From Chalara sp. BL73 (lineage: Eukaryota > Ascomycota > Leotiomycetes > Helotiales), in NCBI GenBank assembly GCA_918026815.1, contig CAKJVC010000088.1:496001-560000 (forward strand): 64,000 bases of DNA, read 5' to 3'. The position numbers were made by a program, and so were the translations under genes. Positions 10,983-21,214 of the stretch are shown here, piece after piece (position 1 is the first letter of the stretch; every line of letters starts with the position of its first letter). The notes beneath the pieces were generated by a model, which worked only from the letters and a program-made list of their open reading frames with translations, was not told the origin of the DNA and did no database searches.

Positions 10983-11771
10983 AAGCAAAGAAGTATCATT
11001 GGAATACCACCCCGAAATAAAGATAATGCCCATCATGTCATATCAGATATACCACATACCATTTAAGGTTTGGCGTTAGAAGCAAAGCACGCAGTCACGA
11101 AGGAAAGGACGGCGATCATGGAGTTGCATAAATGGCGTTCCCTGGCAGGCTCGGAAACCGAGCCGCCTTGTAAAATGTAATGACTAGCATTGAAGCGATG
11201 TTCCTTCAATCGAAACAGATGAATACCCAAATATACACCTGCTTAGTTTGTGACCCTTGCAATGCTATATGGACGAGCTTTCATTGTTGTCTTTGAAGAA
11301 CTGGAGTCATGTTTGTAGTGAATGTTTGGTCCATCTTGTTAGTAGACGCCACATGAGCCTGTATTTATAGATTTCCTATGTCCTACACATGGACTCATCA
11401 GCCTGTCGCCACATCCCAACATACAAATTTGTAGCTGGGTATGCTCGAGCGGGAGAAGTCAGCCAAGGAAGAAGTTGCCTTGTAATCTAGACATGTCTTC
11501 ACATTAGCCCTCTCGTGCCCATACTAATCCAATCTGCTTGTTTCCCTTAGCGGACCTGACATGCGTCCGCCATTCCAACCAAAAAAAAAAAAAAAAGTAA
11601 ATTTCTATATCACGCACACACACCCAAGACTTCTCTAGATATATATCTCTTGTTATTTCTCGTCTGAAAACGCCGCTGATGCCATGCCCACCCCCGTCAC
11701 GAAACGCCCTTCTCTCTATTTCATATGTACACTCGAATCCAAATCTTTTTGCTTCCTATTTACAGGTCGGC
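10983..11771. other. Convergent 3' region with a poly-A tract
   Basis: This holds the 3' flanks of the phosphatase and the transporter genes. A run of 16 A lies at 11581-11596, followed by a short CA-rich stretch and TATA-type dinucleotides. I see no gene. Confidence 0.55.
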
Positions 11772-13157
11772 TTAAAGCTCCTTCGTCTCAGGCTTGGCTT
11801 TGGCTTGCTCCTTCGCCGCCTTCTCACGCCTCGTAATCAGCGCCTCGGCGCCAATGCCGCCGAATACCAAGCCCACGCCGGCCCATTGCTTGAGGCCGAG
11901 CGAGTGGCCAAACCAGACCACGGAGAGGATCATGGTTAGCATCTTCCTCGTGACGGTGATGGTGACGAGAAGGATGGAGGAAAATGTTGAAAGAGTGTAG
12001 ACTGTTTGGGTTTTTAGTTAGCTGTGTTGGAGATAGGGAGCTGGGGATAGGACTTACAGATGAAGACTTGTCCTATGGCTCCGCAGATCGAGAACCCGAG
12101 GACGTCGTACCAGACGCTTGGATGCCGGGACATGAAGCCTAGAGCGGCAGCTAATTCGCCGGAGGAAGAAGATATGTCCATTCCTAAGTACGAGCCGATG
12201 CTGGTGTGCACGAGGTAGGGCGAGAGAAGGAGGTACGAGAGCGTGAGGAAGGTCATGATTAGATTGTTTGCGCACATCATCTGCGGTCCCTTATAGCTCT
12301 TATTCTTCTGGAAGATCTGGTCTTGCGTCGTATTCGTCAAGCCATCAAACAGCAGGTTCACACCCAGTAATAGCAGACCCCAGACGACATTGCGGTCTGG
12401 GTTGGTGTGTGCCTTGGACTTTTTGTGGCCTTTGGCAGAGCCAGCATGGAGGGTGAAGACAGCGACGCCAGAGGTGACGGCGAGAACGACGAGGTACTTG
12501 TATACCGGATATCGCTTTCCGAAGAGGAGGACGTGCAGGAACATAACGGGCAGGAGCTTGCATGATTTGGCAAGGATGAACGTTATGTAGTCTATATGCG
12601 CCAGCGAAGCGTATCCAAATGGCGAGGCGAGAGAGGATGTGATAGCCACGAGGATCAATGGCAGAACGATGCCGCGGTTGGGGAAGACGGGTGCTGTTTG
12701 GGCGCCTTTCGGAGTGTCGAAGCGAAGGTAGAGATACCCGCTGATCGCGGCGAAGAGAGATTGCACAGTATTGAGGAAGACGGGAAATTTGAAGAGCTCG
12801 GGCGATTTCGCAGAGCCGTAGGGCGTGGTCGTTAGACGTTCTTGAAGGACAGCCCATGTAAGACTATTCCGCTTGTTAGTTCTTGAGCCTCTTGTACAGA
12901 GATAAACCATACAATGAACCATATATCCCTCCAGCAGCCATCAGGAACTGCAACACGCCTGCCTCCTTCCGCGCTTCGGGAACCATACTCTTCAGGACTT
13001 CTACGTTCGTATGTTCTGAGGCCTTGCTACTCCCATTCGCAACCACCCTATCCAGATTCCGCACACTTCGACTCGGTGTGCCATTCTGATCTGCCTTGCT
13101 GTAGTATTCACTTGACGGCTCTCTTCTTAGCGGAGTAGCCTGCTTCGTTCGTGCCAT
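11772..13157 (-). CDS. HUT1: UDP-galactose transporter, HUT1 family
   Basis: Three exons (13157-12913, 12863-12058, 12001-11772) give 426 aa. Introns are 49 nt (GTATGG donor, CTAAC branch) and 56 nt (GTAAGT...AACAG, CTAAC branch). HUT1 proteins are ER multispanning nucleotide-sugar carriers (SLC35B1 relatives). Family-like segments are SFLTWAVLQERLTTTPYG after the first intron, the hydrophobic run around LAKSCKLLPVMFLHVLL, DGLTNTTQDQIFQ, and the last exon with LSTFSSILLVTITVTRKM. The C-terminus is Lys/Glu-rich (KAAKEQAKAK) as usual for ER residents. I chose the ATG at 13157; an upstream in-frame ATG at 13229 would add 24 residues. The chosen start gives an N-terminus beginning MARTKQ. Confidence 0.93.
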
Positions 13158-13621
13158 TGCGGGATCAATTGAATATGAAAAGAGGCTCAGAACCAAAAAA
13201 GATTGAAAATGCACAGAATAGTGAAGCAAGAGATTACGAACTACAGAAAAGATGATTTGGCCTAATGAAGCACAGAAATAAGTTTGGTACCTGCCATCTG
13301 GCTTCTAAGTCAGCCGCGCCGTGTCTGATTGGATGCAGGCCAGACTGGGGGGCGGGAAGGCTGAGACGGCTCAAATGGTGGGACGTCGAGGTGGGATGCG
13401 GTCAGGAACAAGCAACCCCCTCCAGAGCCTCACTTGCAATCAACGTCTTCCTTGCGCTCACGCACTGGTACCCAAGGCCCAATTGGCACACGATACCTGC
13501 TCCAGCGTCTGATATCTTAGCCTTGCCTCTTTCCTGCCGCAGACTTTCCCGACCTCATACGCTCGACTCCCTCGGGACACCCCCACCAACCAGAACCCTA
13601 CGCCCTTCCCAAAGCACCGTC
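13158..13621. promoter_or_regulatory. Divergent promoter of HUT1 and coactosin genes
   Basis: This 464-bp spacer lies between the two start codons. It is open in the coactosin frame on the plus strand from 13265, but nothing resembles a coactosin extension, so I treat it as leader and promoter. No TATA box stands out. Confidence 0.5.
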
Positions 13622-14062
13622 ATGTCCAACGCCTCCTCCCCCGAGATCCTCGCGGCGTACGATGCCGTCCGCTCCGACAAGGACCCTACAAACTGGTTGA
13701 TCATCTCCTACGCGGCTGCAACAGGCGACGCCCTCACGCTTTCCTCGACGGGGGAAGGGGGGCTCGCCGAGCTCGCCGAGAAGCTCGACGACTCGCAGGC
13801 CCAGTACGCCTACGCCCGCGTCGAGTACGCGAACGACACGGAGAGCAAACGGGTAAAGTTCGTGCTGATCATCTGGATCGGCGAGAAAACAAAGGTGATG
13901 CGCAAGGCGAAGGTGTCGATACAGAGCGGCGAGGTCAAGAAGGTGCTGAATCACCATAGCATCCAGGTTGATGCACGGGATAAGGGGGATTTGAAAGAGA
14001 GCGATATTGTGGTGCGGTTGCGGAAGGCAGGTGGTGCGGATTATAATGGAGGAAGGGGTTAG
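13622..14062 (+). CDS. Coactosin-like actin-binding protein (ADF-H domain)
   Basis: A 146-aa intronless ORF that is almost entirely one ADF-homology domain, the size of animal and fungal coactosin. Supporting segments are SPEILAAYDAVRSDKDPTNW at the start, YAYARVEYANDTESKRVKFV in the middle and FVLIIWIGEKTKVMRKAKVS toward the end. Coactosins bind actin filaments and can counter capping protein; they do not usually sever filaments as cofilin does. The start at 13622 is the ATG right before the conserved domain. The long upstream open stretch is a poor match to the family and is left out. Confidence 0.9.
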   Translation: MSNASSPEILAAYDAVRSDKDPTNWLIISYAAATGDALTLSSTGEGGLAELAEKLDDSQAQYAYARVEYANDTESKRVKFVLIIWIGEKTKVMRKAKVSIQSGEVKKVLNHHSIQVDARDKGDLKESDIVVRLRKAGGADYNGGRG

Positions 14063-15113
14063 GAAGCATCAGGAGAGGCGTGGACAAAATGGAGCAAAAG
14101 GGGAGAAATGGTTTTGCAGCCTGGCGGAGGGTGGTCTGTCGGTTCGATGGTATGTTCAAAGAAGTCAAGGAGATGCACATAGACATTGGTTTATACACTA
14201 TGCCATATGGAAGCTTCTATATACTTAGAAAAGCTTTTGAAGTTGGTTCAATCTCTCTCGGCGTGCTGCTCATTTGAGCCTTGTAACTACTTTTATTGAC
14301 CCGTGCTACTCCTGCGATTTGCGCCTGCTATGTCATAAGAGGATAGAACTCCCTCAAATTGAGAGCAGGGATTAATAAACTGAGGGAAGCGTATCCCGAA
14401 GACCTAGATATCAGGATTATTTTTTCTTCAAAGGTTGAAGAATTACAAGGGCATATAACAATCACATGCAAGCTAAAACCTGTCTTTTGTGATCTCATAG
14501 TAATTGGCCTATTCTATGCTAAATAGCCCCCCTAACATCACCAGGTGATCTGGAGACGTGTCAACGAGGAAATTGCTATCACGGAAAGCGCCAAATGATG
14601 AGTCGGATGGGGCCAGAATAGTCGGGGCAGAGAGCGAGTTCAAGAGAAGCCTCGACGGAGTTGAGTGTTGTGTTGAGAAAGAGCTTGATGTGGCTCAGGG
14701 CTTAGGAGAATTATCTTAGTCATAGACGCATGATTTGAGATTAGGACGGTTCTCGTAGGTACGGAAGGACAGTCGGTAGGCAGAGAATCGAGACAGTAGG
14801 TCGGTATCTCGAGTTGTCGAATGTCAAGGCGAGTATCTGGATCGAGGATGACAACGGATGGAGCAACCCAGGTGCACCATGCGGGTATGACCGTAAATTC
14901 GTAAAGCCGTGCCGTAACAAAAAGGAGAGTGAAATAACAAATAAGCCTGAGGTGCTTTTGGAGAAAGAAAATTCATCGACCAATTAAAGGGGAATCATCG
15001 CAGATGTCCAGATCCGTCGCAAAATCAGCCTCGCGGCAAGTCAAATCTGGAAAACCTAGATAAAGCTTGCCCGCACGAAAGAAAACCTGAATGACGCCAG
15101 CAACACTGGAGAC
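14063..15113. other. Convergent intergenic region
   Basis: This is the 3' flank of both the coactosin and KH-protein genes. Short ORFs occur, with no domain, no RNA gene and no repeat that I can support. Confidence 0.5.
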
Positions 15114-16330
15114 CTAATCCTGGGGAGAGCCACTGGTTCGGCGCATCTTCTCAGCCTCGAGATTCTCGTAAAGCATGAAGAGAGCCTTTTCATTAGCCTC
15201 GGCACTACCGGTGATGGTGAACATGCGTTCTCCAGTATCATCATGGGGTGCTAGGCTACATGTTAGCTTTGACTCTACGACATGATGGAGACCCAAAACT
15301 TACCCTTAGCAATTGAGATGCGAGCACCAGAATCGGTACGAATCTGGCTAATCTTTGCTCCTGCACGACCGATAATGCATCCAACCATGTCTGATGGAAT
15401 ACTGATGTTCTGGGTCTGAAGCTCATTTCCATCTTGATCATGAGTCGGAGGACCACGTTGAGCAGCATCAGAATCAGAGCGACGATTATTGTACTGCAGC
15501 TGGCGCGGGGCACCCTCGCTGAAGTCGGCTCCATTGCCAGTGCGGGTAACACGAGGGTTGTTATATTCCCGGTGGCCACCTTGACCAAAGCCTCCTGATC
15601 CGCTACCGCCACTTTGAGTGCGAACGACTGGATTGTAAAGAACGGTGCCTGTTCCACGCTGCCAGTCATCCACCAAGCATTTGCAGATCTCCCAAACAGC
15701 CTTTTGAATGCCTTCCGGTCCACCTTGCACCTCAACTACACGCTCAGTAGATTGGGGGAGCATCTCTTTCTGGGCAACCATGCGAACTCCCGACACGTCT
15801 TGAATGTGCTTGATTTTGAGGCCTTGCCTTCCAATGATCGTGCCCATCTGGTTGTGTGAGATCAAAAGCTTGATAGCTAAATATATAGGTCAGCTAATAG
15901 TCCATGCTCGCTCAACACGCTACTAAGACTTACAGTGAGTGCCGTTGTTGGTAGCGACGCCACCCATCCCAAGTTGTGGCGCACCTTCCATCAAAGCCTT
16001 TGCCACACTGGCATACGCCTTAGAGATAGCCTCACATCCACCAGCGATTGTGAGGACGCGATCATGAACACCTTGGACAACCTTACTAACACCAGCTTTG
16101 ACACCAGTCTCATCACGAAGGTCTGCGACATTCTTGCCAGCCTTGCCAATGATCACCCCAGCTTCCTTGGATGACACGATGGCACGGAGAGTAAGTTGCG
16201 ACTCGGCGTACTCCTCATCCGTTTTTGGGAGAGGCAGGCCATCAGCTCCAAGACCCTCATCAGTGTTGAGGTTGTTGATGCCGTCATTGATCTCGTCAAC
16301 GGGATCTCTGTGATCGACATGAGAAGACAT
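15114..16330 (-). CDS. Three-KH-domain RNA-binding protein (PCBP/Rnc1 type)
   Basis: Three exons (16330-15934, 15876-15304, 15250-15114) give 368 aa; introns are 57 and 53 nt. Three KH domains are visible by their GXXG loops: GKAG in the first (after VIIGKAGKN), GRQG in the second (TIIGRQGLK) and GRAG in the third (CIIGRAGAK). A Gly/Ser/Arg/Asn-rich linker separates KH2 and KH3. The family binds C- or U-rich single-stranded RNA and affects mRNA stability and localisation; fission yeast Rnc1 stabilises the mRNA of the MAPK phosphatase Pmp1. A Pmp1/Msg5-type phosphatase gene lies about 5 kb away, but I read no functional link from that. The third exon completes KH3 and ends GSPQD. Confidence 0.93.
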
Positions 16331-17979
16331 TTTGGAGGCAGATGATTAGATATTATATGTCGTGACGCGGACACGTGGAATGGTGTTCCGGTAGTTGTGA
16401 AAGAAGTTATGCTGAGAGAGAAGTCTGCACGAATCACCATCAGTCTTCAAGGCCCCACCATGTGTCCAAGAATTATAAGGACAAACTTGATCGAGCTCCA
16501 GGCTTCTGCAGATATCAATGTAGTGATAAAGGGTTAAACTTACCGCTTTGGTGGAGCGAAAAATAGCTGTGCGGGCAGAGTTTCGAGGGTCTTCGGATTC
16601 TCGGCGGGGTAGAGTGGAAGATGGAGGGGGAAGAAAATTGAGGTGTGAGCAGAGAGTGGGGGGTTGAAAAAAGGCGGGGAGGAGAGGGAGAGGGGGAGAG
16701 AGATAGAGAGGGAGAGAAGGGAAGGTGAGGCGATGAGGAGGTGAATGTCTTCGGGGGGGAAGGGAAGGGAGAAGGAAAAGAAGAAGAAGAGGAGAAGGAA
16801 TGATATCTCTCTCTGTCTCTTTTCAGTGTGTGGTGGTTGATCAGGAGGAATCCACAACAGAAGTGAAAAAAAAAATAAAGGTAAATAAGGTCAAAGAGAC
16901 CTTAAGCTATGGAAAAAAAAGTGGGGTTTTCCGTCCGCTTGCGACTGCATTTTTAAGGGCAGACCATTAAAAGCATGACTACAAACCACAATCACAACCA
17001 CGTCCGGGTGGCGGGCTGGATGACAAGAAACTTCCATCGCAAACGGGCATCAATCAAACTACGGTAGACTGCTAACCACCATTCGGCCAATCCCACAGCT
17101 CCACATCAATCTCATTACTATATCCTCTTCATTCCTTTCTTTCCTTTTACTGATAATGTGTACCTCTCTCAAGCCCCCAGGTGGTAGGATAAAATACTTT
17201 TTGTTCACAATAAACCCGCCCGTGCAGGTCCCATTGCATGATCCAAGGATAGTGTCACTCAAATCAGGCCATCGATTGGCACTCACCACCACTCCAGCCT
17301 GGTATTCTTTTGGTCAGTGAGGCATAAATGCTTCCGCTACCCTCCGCACCCACCAATGCCCCCTCGTGCTGCATAATTTCTGCATGAAAAATAAAAAATG
17401 GCATGTGGTGATTTTCTTCCACTTCTGCATTTTTATTCGTTGCTCCGCTTTATCTTCACGCCAATTCTCGACAAATCAGAAGAGCGGCACCAAGGAAATG
17501 ACTTCAAACGGGGTAAGGAGGGGCGAGCAAATGGCAGTAGAAGCATCCGTGGCAGATTGCCCCTTCAGAATAAAATTAACAGAGGTATGGAACACGCGTA
17601 GAGGAAGTAATGCGCAACATTATGTTCAGTGCACCGTGATACATCGGGCTTCTTCTTCTAAGGCACCGTCGGGCGCGCACCCCGTCTACAGAGAGAGTCT
17701 ACCATAGTTGCCGTGAGGGGAGTGGCGTGGGGGATTGATGCAAGTGCAGCAGTCCTCATACCTATCATATTCGCTTCGCGCCGAGGTCATGCTGAGCTTT
17801 TGCAGTTGCCACCGATACCTCATCCAGCCACTGAAGCTCAGGAATCCAAGCTTCGTGGTTACTAGACCAGACGAGACTCAAAGAACAGATGTAGTAGTGG
17901 CCAGAGCAGTCCACGCAAACAATACCTAGAGTATTTGCTCTATCAGAGCATGTTGTGTTTTGTGATTTGACTAGTCATT
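16331..17979. other. KH-gene leader and promoter; probable 5' UTR intron
   Basis: On the minus strand a strong donor GCG|GTAAGT at 16544 and an acceptor CTCTCTCAG ending at 16412 suggest a 133-nt intron in the leader of the KH gene. Upstream, 16620-16860 is strongly purine-rich on the plus strand (GAGAGGGAGAG-type), as is common in fungal core promoters. From about 17000 to 17979 I see no gene. Confidence 0.5.
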
Positions 17980-20783
17980 TCATTTGTTTCTGCCCTTGAC
18001 ATGTATGGTTTTGAGATCAAAGCTCTGCTCCGGGTCCACCAGTAAAGGCGATCTTGACTCCGGCTTCTGCGATTCTCCACCATCTTCTCCAAAGAGAAAT
18101 GCAGCTCTTTCTCGACTAGGCCCTGATATGGGCTTTCTACCAGATTTGAGAAAAGGCGTATTCGAGGCCGGGGATACTGCCTTAAAACCAAGACCCAGTG
18201 CTGGAGAGTCATCGGTATCTAGCATCCATGAGAATGAAGAATTAGCAATGGTGGATCGTGTTGGCACTGGCGCCTTTGGTCGTCCTAACAGGCTACCATG
18301 GTTATCAGGCTGAGAGGCCTTTTCTTTAGGAATTACAATTGATGGCTCTGGAACTGCCGCTTCACCACGAATCTCCTTATTCGTATGTGGAATTTCGGGA
18401 GCTGGGCTAGGGATCGGCACTGTTCCTGCCTCCGCATTCTTTCCTATAGAACTCGGCTGAAGCAACATCGGTCCACCGTGTTCCTGTGTCTCACGAGGCT
18501 TTGGCGGCGTGGGACTTGATGTTGGGTTACGCAGTGATGATGTTGCTGGAGATGGGGATGGGTCCGGCTCCGGCTCCGGTTGATCCGCCGGGAGAGGCAT
18601 TGATAAGTCCTCGAGATAGATTTTCACGAAATCAACCTTTGCTATGGCCAAATCAATTGCGTTGACGTACATGCCTTTATCACCATCTTTGCTAGCAGAA
18701 GCTATTCTGAGCTCAGCGGTGGCTTGCTCCAGCATTCTTGCCAATTGCTGATTCCGGTTATTGATTGCCGCGAGAGAGACTTTTGATGATGGTACCGAGC
18801 GACTCTCATCTAATGACCACCGCATAGCATCTGAGGTCCTCCTTGACGATGCTGAATTAGTTCGTGATACTTGAAGTCCTTGCATATTCTTTTTAACTTC
18901 TCCAACTGCATCTCTGACAGCTTGGTTAATACCAAGACGTTCTCCTCGATCGAATACGCCTCTTGCAGCGCCTTGAAGTAAAGCCTCAACACCGCCTTGT
19001 TGCTGCAAAAAGCGTGCTGGCGATGATAGCGGAGATCTAGTCCTTGTATTCTTCTGTCCAGGACTAAGAGCTTGGCTGAGCGGCGTCGAAGGACGCAAAT
19101 CAGGCGATTTCACAAAGGGGTATTTCCCACTATACTTGCCAATGATTTCTGCACCACCAGCAGCACTAAAGTTATCCCGCAGGAATATGGCATCGTCAAC
19201 AAATGTTTGTGGCCCATGTAGGGGTGACGGGGCAGGATACTTCAGCAGCAACATCAGTGCGACGGAGTAATTTGCTTCAATCACTATTTAAACAGTCAGG
19301 TGATGTGAGGACTTGTAGATGAAATAACTCACATTGCCACCGTATCCGTAGTAGCATAGCAACACATATCATATCCACAAGCTCTAAAGCCGGGTCTTCT
19401 GAAAACAGAGTGTCCCATAACTCCAATAATTCTTCAAATGGGAACTCTCTTCCAAATAGGAGCCTAATCCAACGGCTATTCACGTATTAGTGCAAGTGCG
19501 AAATCCTATGAATATAAGATGGTGTGCGTACATCAGGAATATTTGAGGCAGAACCTCTATATCAGTAATATGCTTGGATAGTTCCGGATCAATACGTGAT
19601 AAATAGACCTCATGAATTCGCTTACTCCTTTCAACAATGGGCGAAGCATTATGCTGCGTAGCTCCCAAGCCACTCGAGGATACGCTTGACCTTTTTTCAG
19701 GTTCTCCAAGTTCGTAAAAGGACTTTGCCGTTCTCATGATCAGAGATAGGATAGTGAAAGCATCGTGCTCTATATATTCTGGGTCAAGCGTCTCTTTCAA
19801 GAGTGCATCGTCCAGCAATCTGGTCTGCTCGACTTTACTCCCAGAACCAAGGGCGTCATGCTCAACAGTCCAAAGAATCGGGGCTAAGATCTCATGCATT
19901 CCTTGTCGATATCCAACATCCTGATTTATTTTGCAGAAAATGAATAAAATGTCCAGCATGAGTCGTTGTGTGTCAGGCTGACGGAAATACGGCTCTTCGG
20001 GCATGCATCGTTCAACGTCTTGGAATATCTCTGCTCGGATTTCCTCGTCTCGACGTAATGTATTCCATGGTGACTATCACGCGTGAATTTAGCTTGCAGC
20101 ATTTTACCTTGAATGATTATAATTTCCATTGCCTGACTTACCACAGGAATCGATTTAAATCGCACCTATGCGCAGGACTCGCGATACTCTGAGGATATTG
20201 TAGCGGACACACGTACCGTATTCCTGGTACTACTCAGGCAAATGATTTCGGTCTCACTTGAGCAATATATATAGCAGATTGCAAATGACAGAGTACAAGA
20301 TTAGGCATCATTGTCCTTCATATGCATGGTGGCCTGCAGACTTAAGAAATTGATTAAAATATTGGGAGAAAACCTACGTGCCGATCATCATCCAGCGGAT
20401 CTAATGCAGACCCAAGCTCATCTGGGTTTTCAATATATCTCAAAAGATGTTCCCTGAGAGAGCTATATGCGCCTCTCGAATCTTTTAATATTCGTGACCA
20501 TCCTGTGACTTCCGTGGTCTGAAAGAGTAGGAATATCTAAACAAGAAATAAGCCCCTAGGTTTTAAATATATGATAGAATAAGGATTACCTTCCAACAAA
20601 CTGAACGCAGACCAGCCTTGCAGGGACTCTCATCACCATCTAGTCTGACAGACTTTTTGAGGTCTTCTAGGCTTAAAGCATGGTTGATAGTGTATTCCCA
20701 TCTTGATCTAAAATGAATGAGTACATGCCTCTTATCATGGAGTATATGGAATATTATTACTTTGCCTCACCCAGTGTTCGCAT
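17980..20783 (-). CDS. TBC-domain Rab GTPase-activating protein (TBC1D5-like)
   Basis: Six exons (20783-20761, 20707-20590, 20518-20378, 20073-19532, 19475-19333, 19283-17980) give 756 aa. The TBC domain fills roughly residues 25-340. It carries both catalytic fingers: the arginine finger in IFQDVER and the glutamine finger in GYRQGMHEIL. RWIRLLFGREFPFEELLELWD is typical of the TBC1D5 branch, which acts on Rab7-type GTPases in endosome and retromer traffic. The C-terminal 400 residues are Ser/Pro-rich, with a short helical segment around AINNRNQQLARMLEQA. The start MRTLGEAKSRWEY relies on a 23-nt first exon. The third intron (20377-20074) is 304 nt, much longer than the others, so a missed exon is possible there. 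Confidence 0.9.
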
Positions 20784-21214
20784 CACTGCCAGAATAAGAA
20801 ACCGACAATAGGACGTTCGTGTTTGTATCCAGACTGGTCGAAGAGCTATGGTGCATGATCGATATCAATGTTGACATCCCGAGGCTCTGCTCCAACCTTG
20901 TTAAGCTATCTCATGGTGGGGGGGGGGGGGGGTGGAGGGAGGAAGGAGCTAGAGCCAATCATAGTCCCATGGCTTGAAATAGTTCAGCCTCGTCGGTTTG
21001 GATCCCCCTGTGCCTGCTCCATTCCTCCTAGATTTAAACCTTCAGCATTTTGGCAAACCAACTGAGTTTGTTTCGCTTTGCGTATGCGAACAAGAACCTA
21101 GTCTATCGTGTCTCAATTTTTAATCTCGTAGGGCCGCTGGATTAATCTGTTCATGGCGCTGATCACCAAGTTAAATGTACGGATAGCAGTACTGCACCAT
21201 AAAGATTGATAGCG
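20784..21214. promoter_or_regulatory. Divergent promoter with a 15-G homopolymer
   Basis: This 431-bp spacer lies between the TBC gene and the aftiphilin-like gene. It contains an uninterrupted run of 15 G at 20918-20932 within a G-rich block. No TATA box is obvious. Confidence 0.6.

Noticed and set aside
13158..13229. Upstream in-frame ATG of HUT1 (24 extra residues)
   Set aside because: The extension is hydrophobic and would place an additional segment before the usual family start. The ATG at 13157 fits better, though this is not proven.
13265..13621. 119-residue N-terminal extension of the coactosin ORF
   Set aside because: Coactosins are about 140-150 aa and begin at the domain. The extension looks like GC-rich leader sequence.
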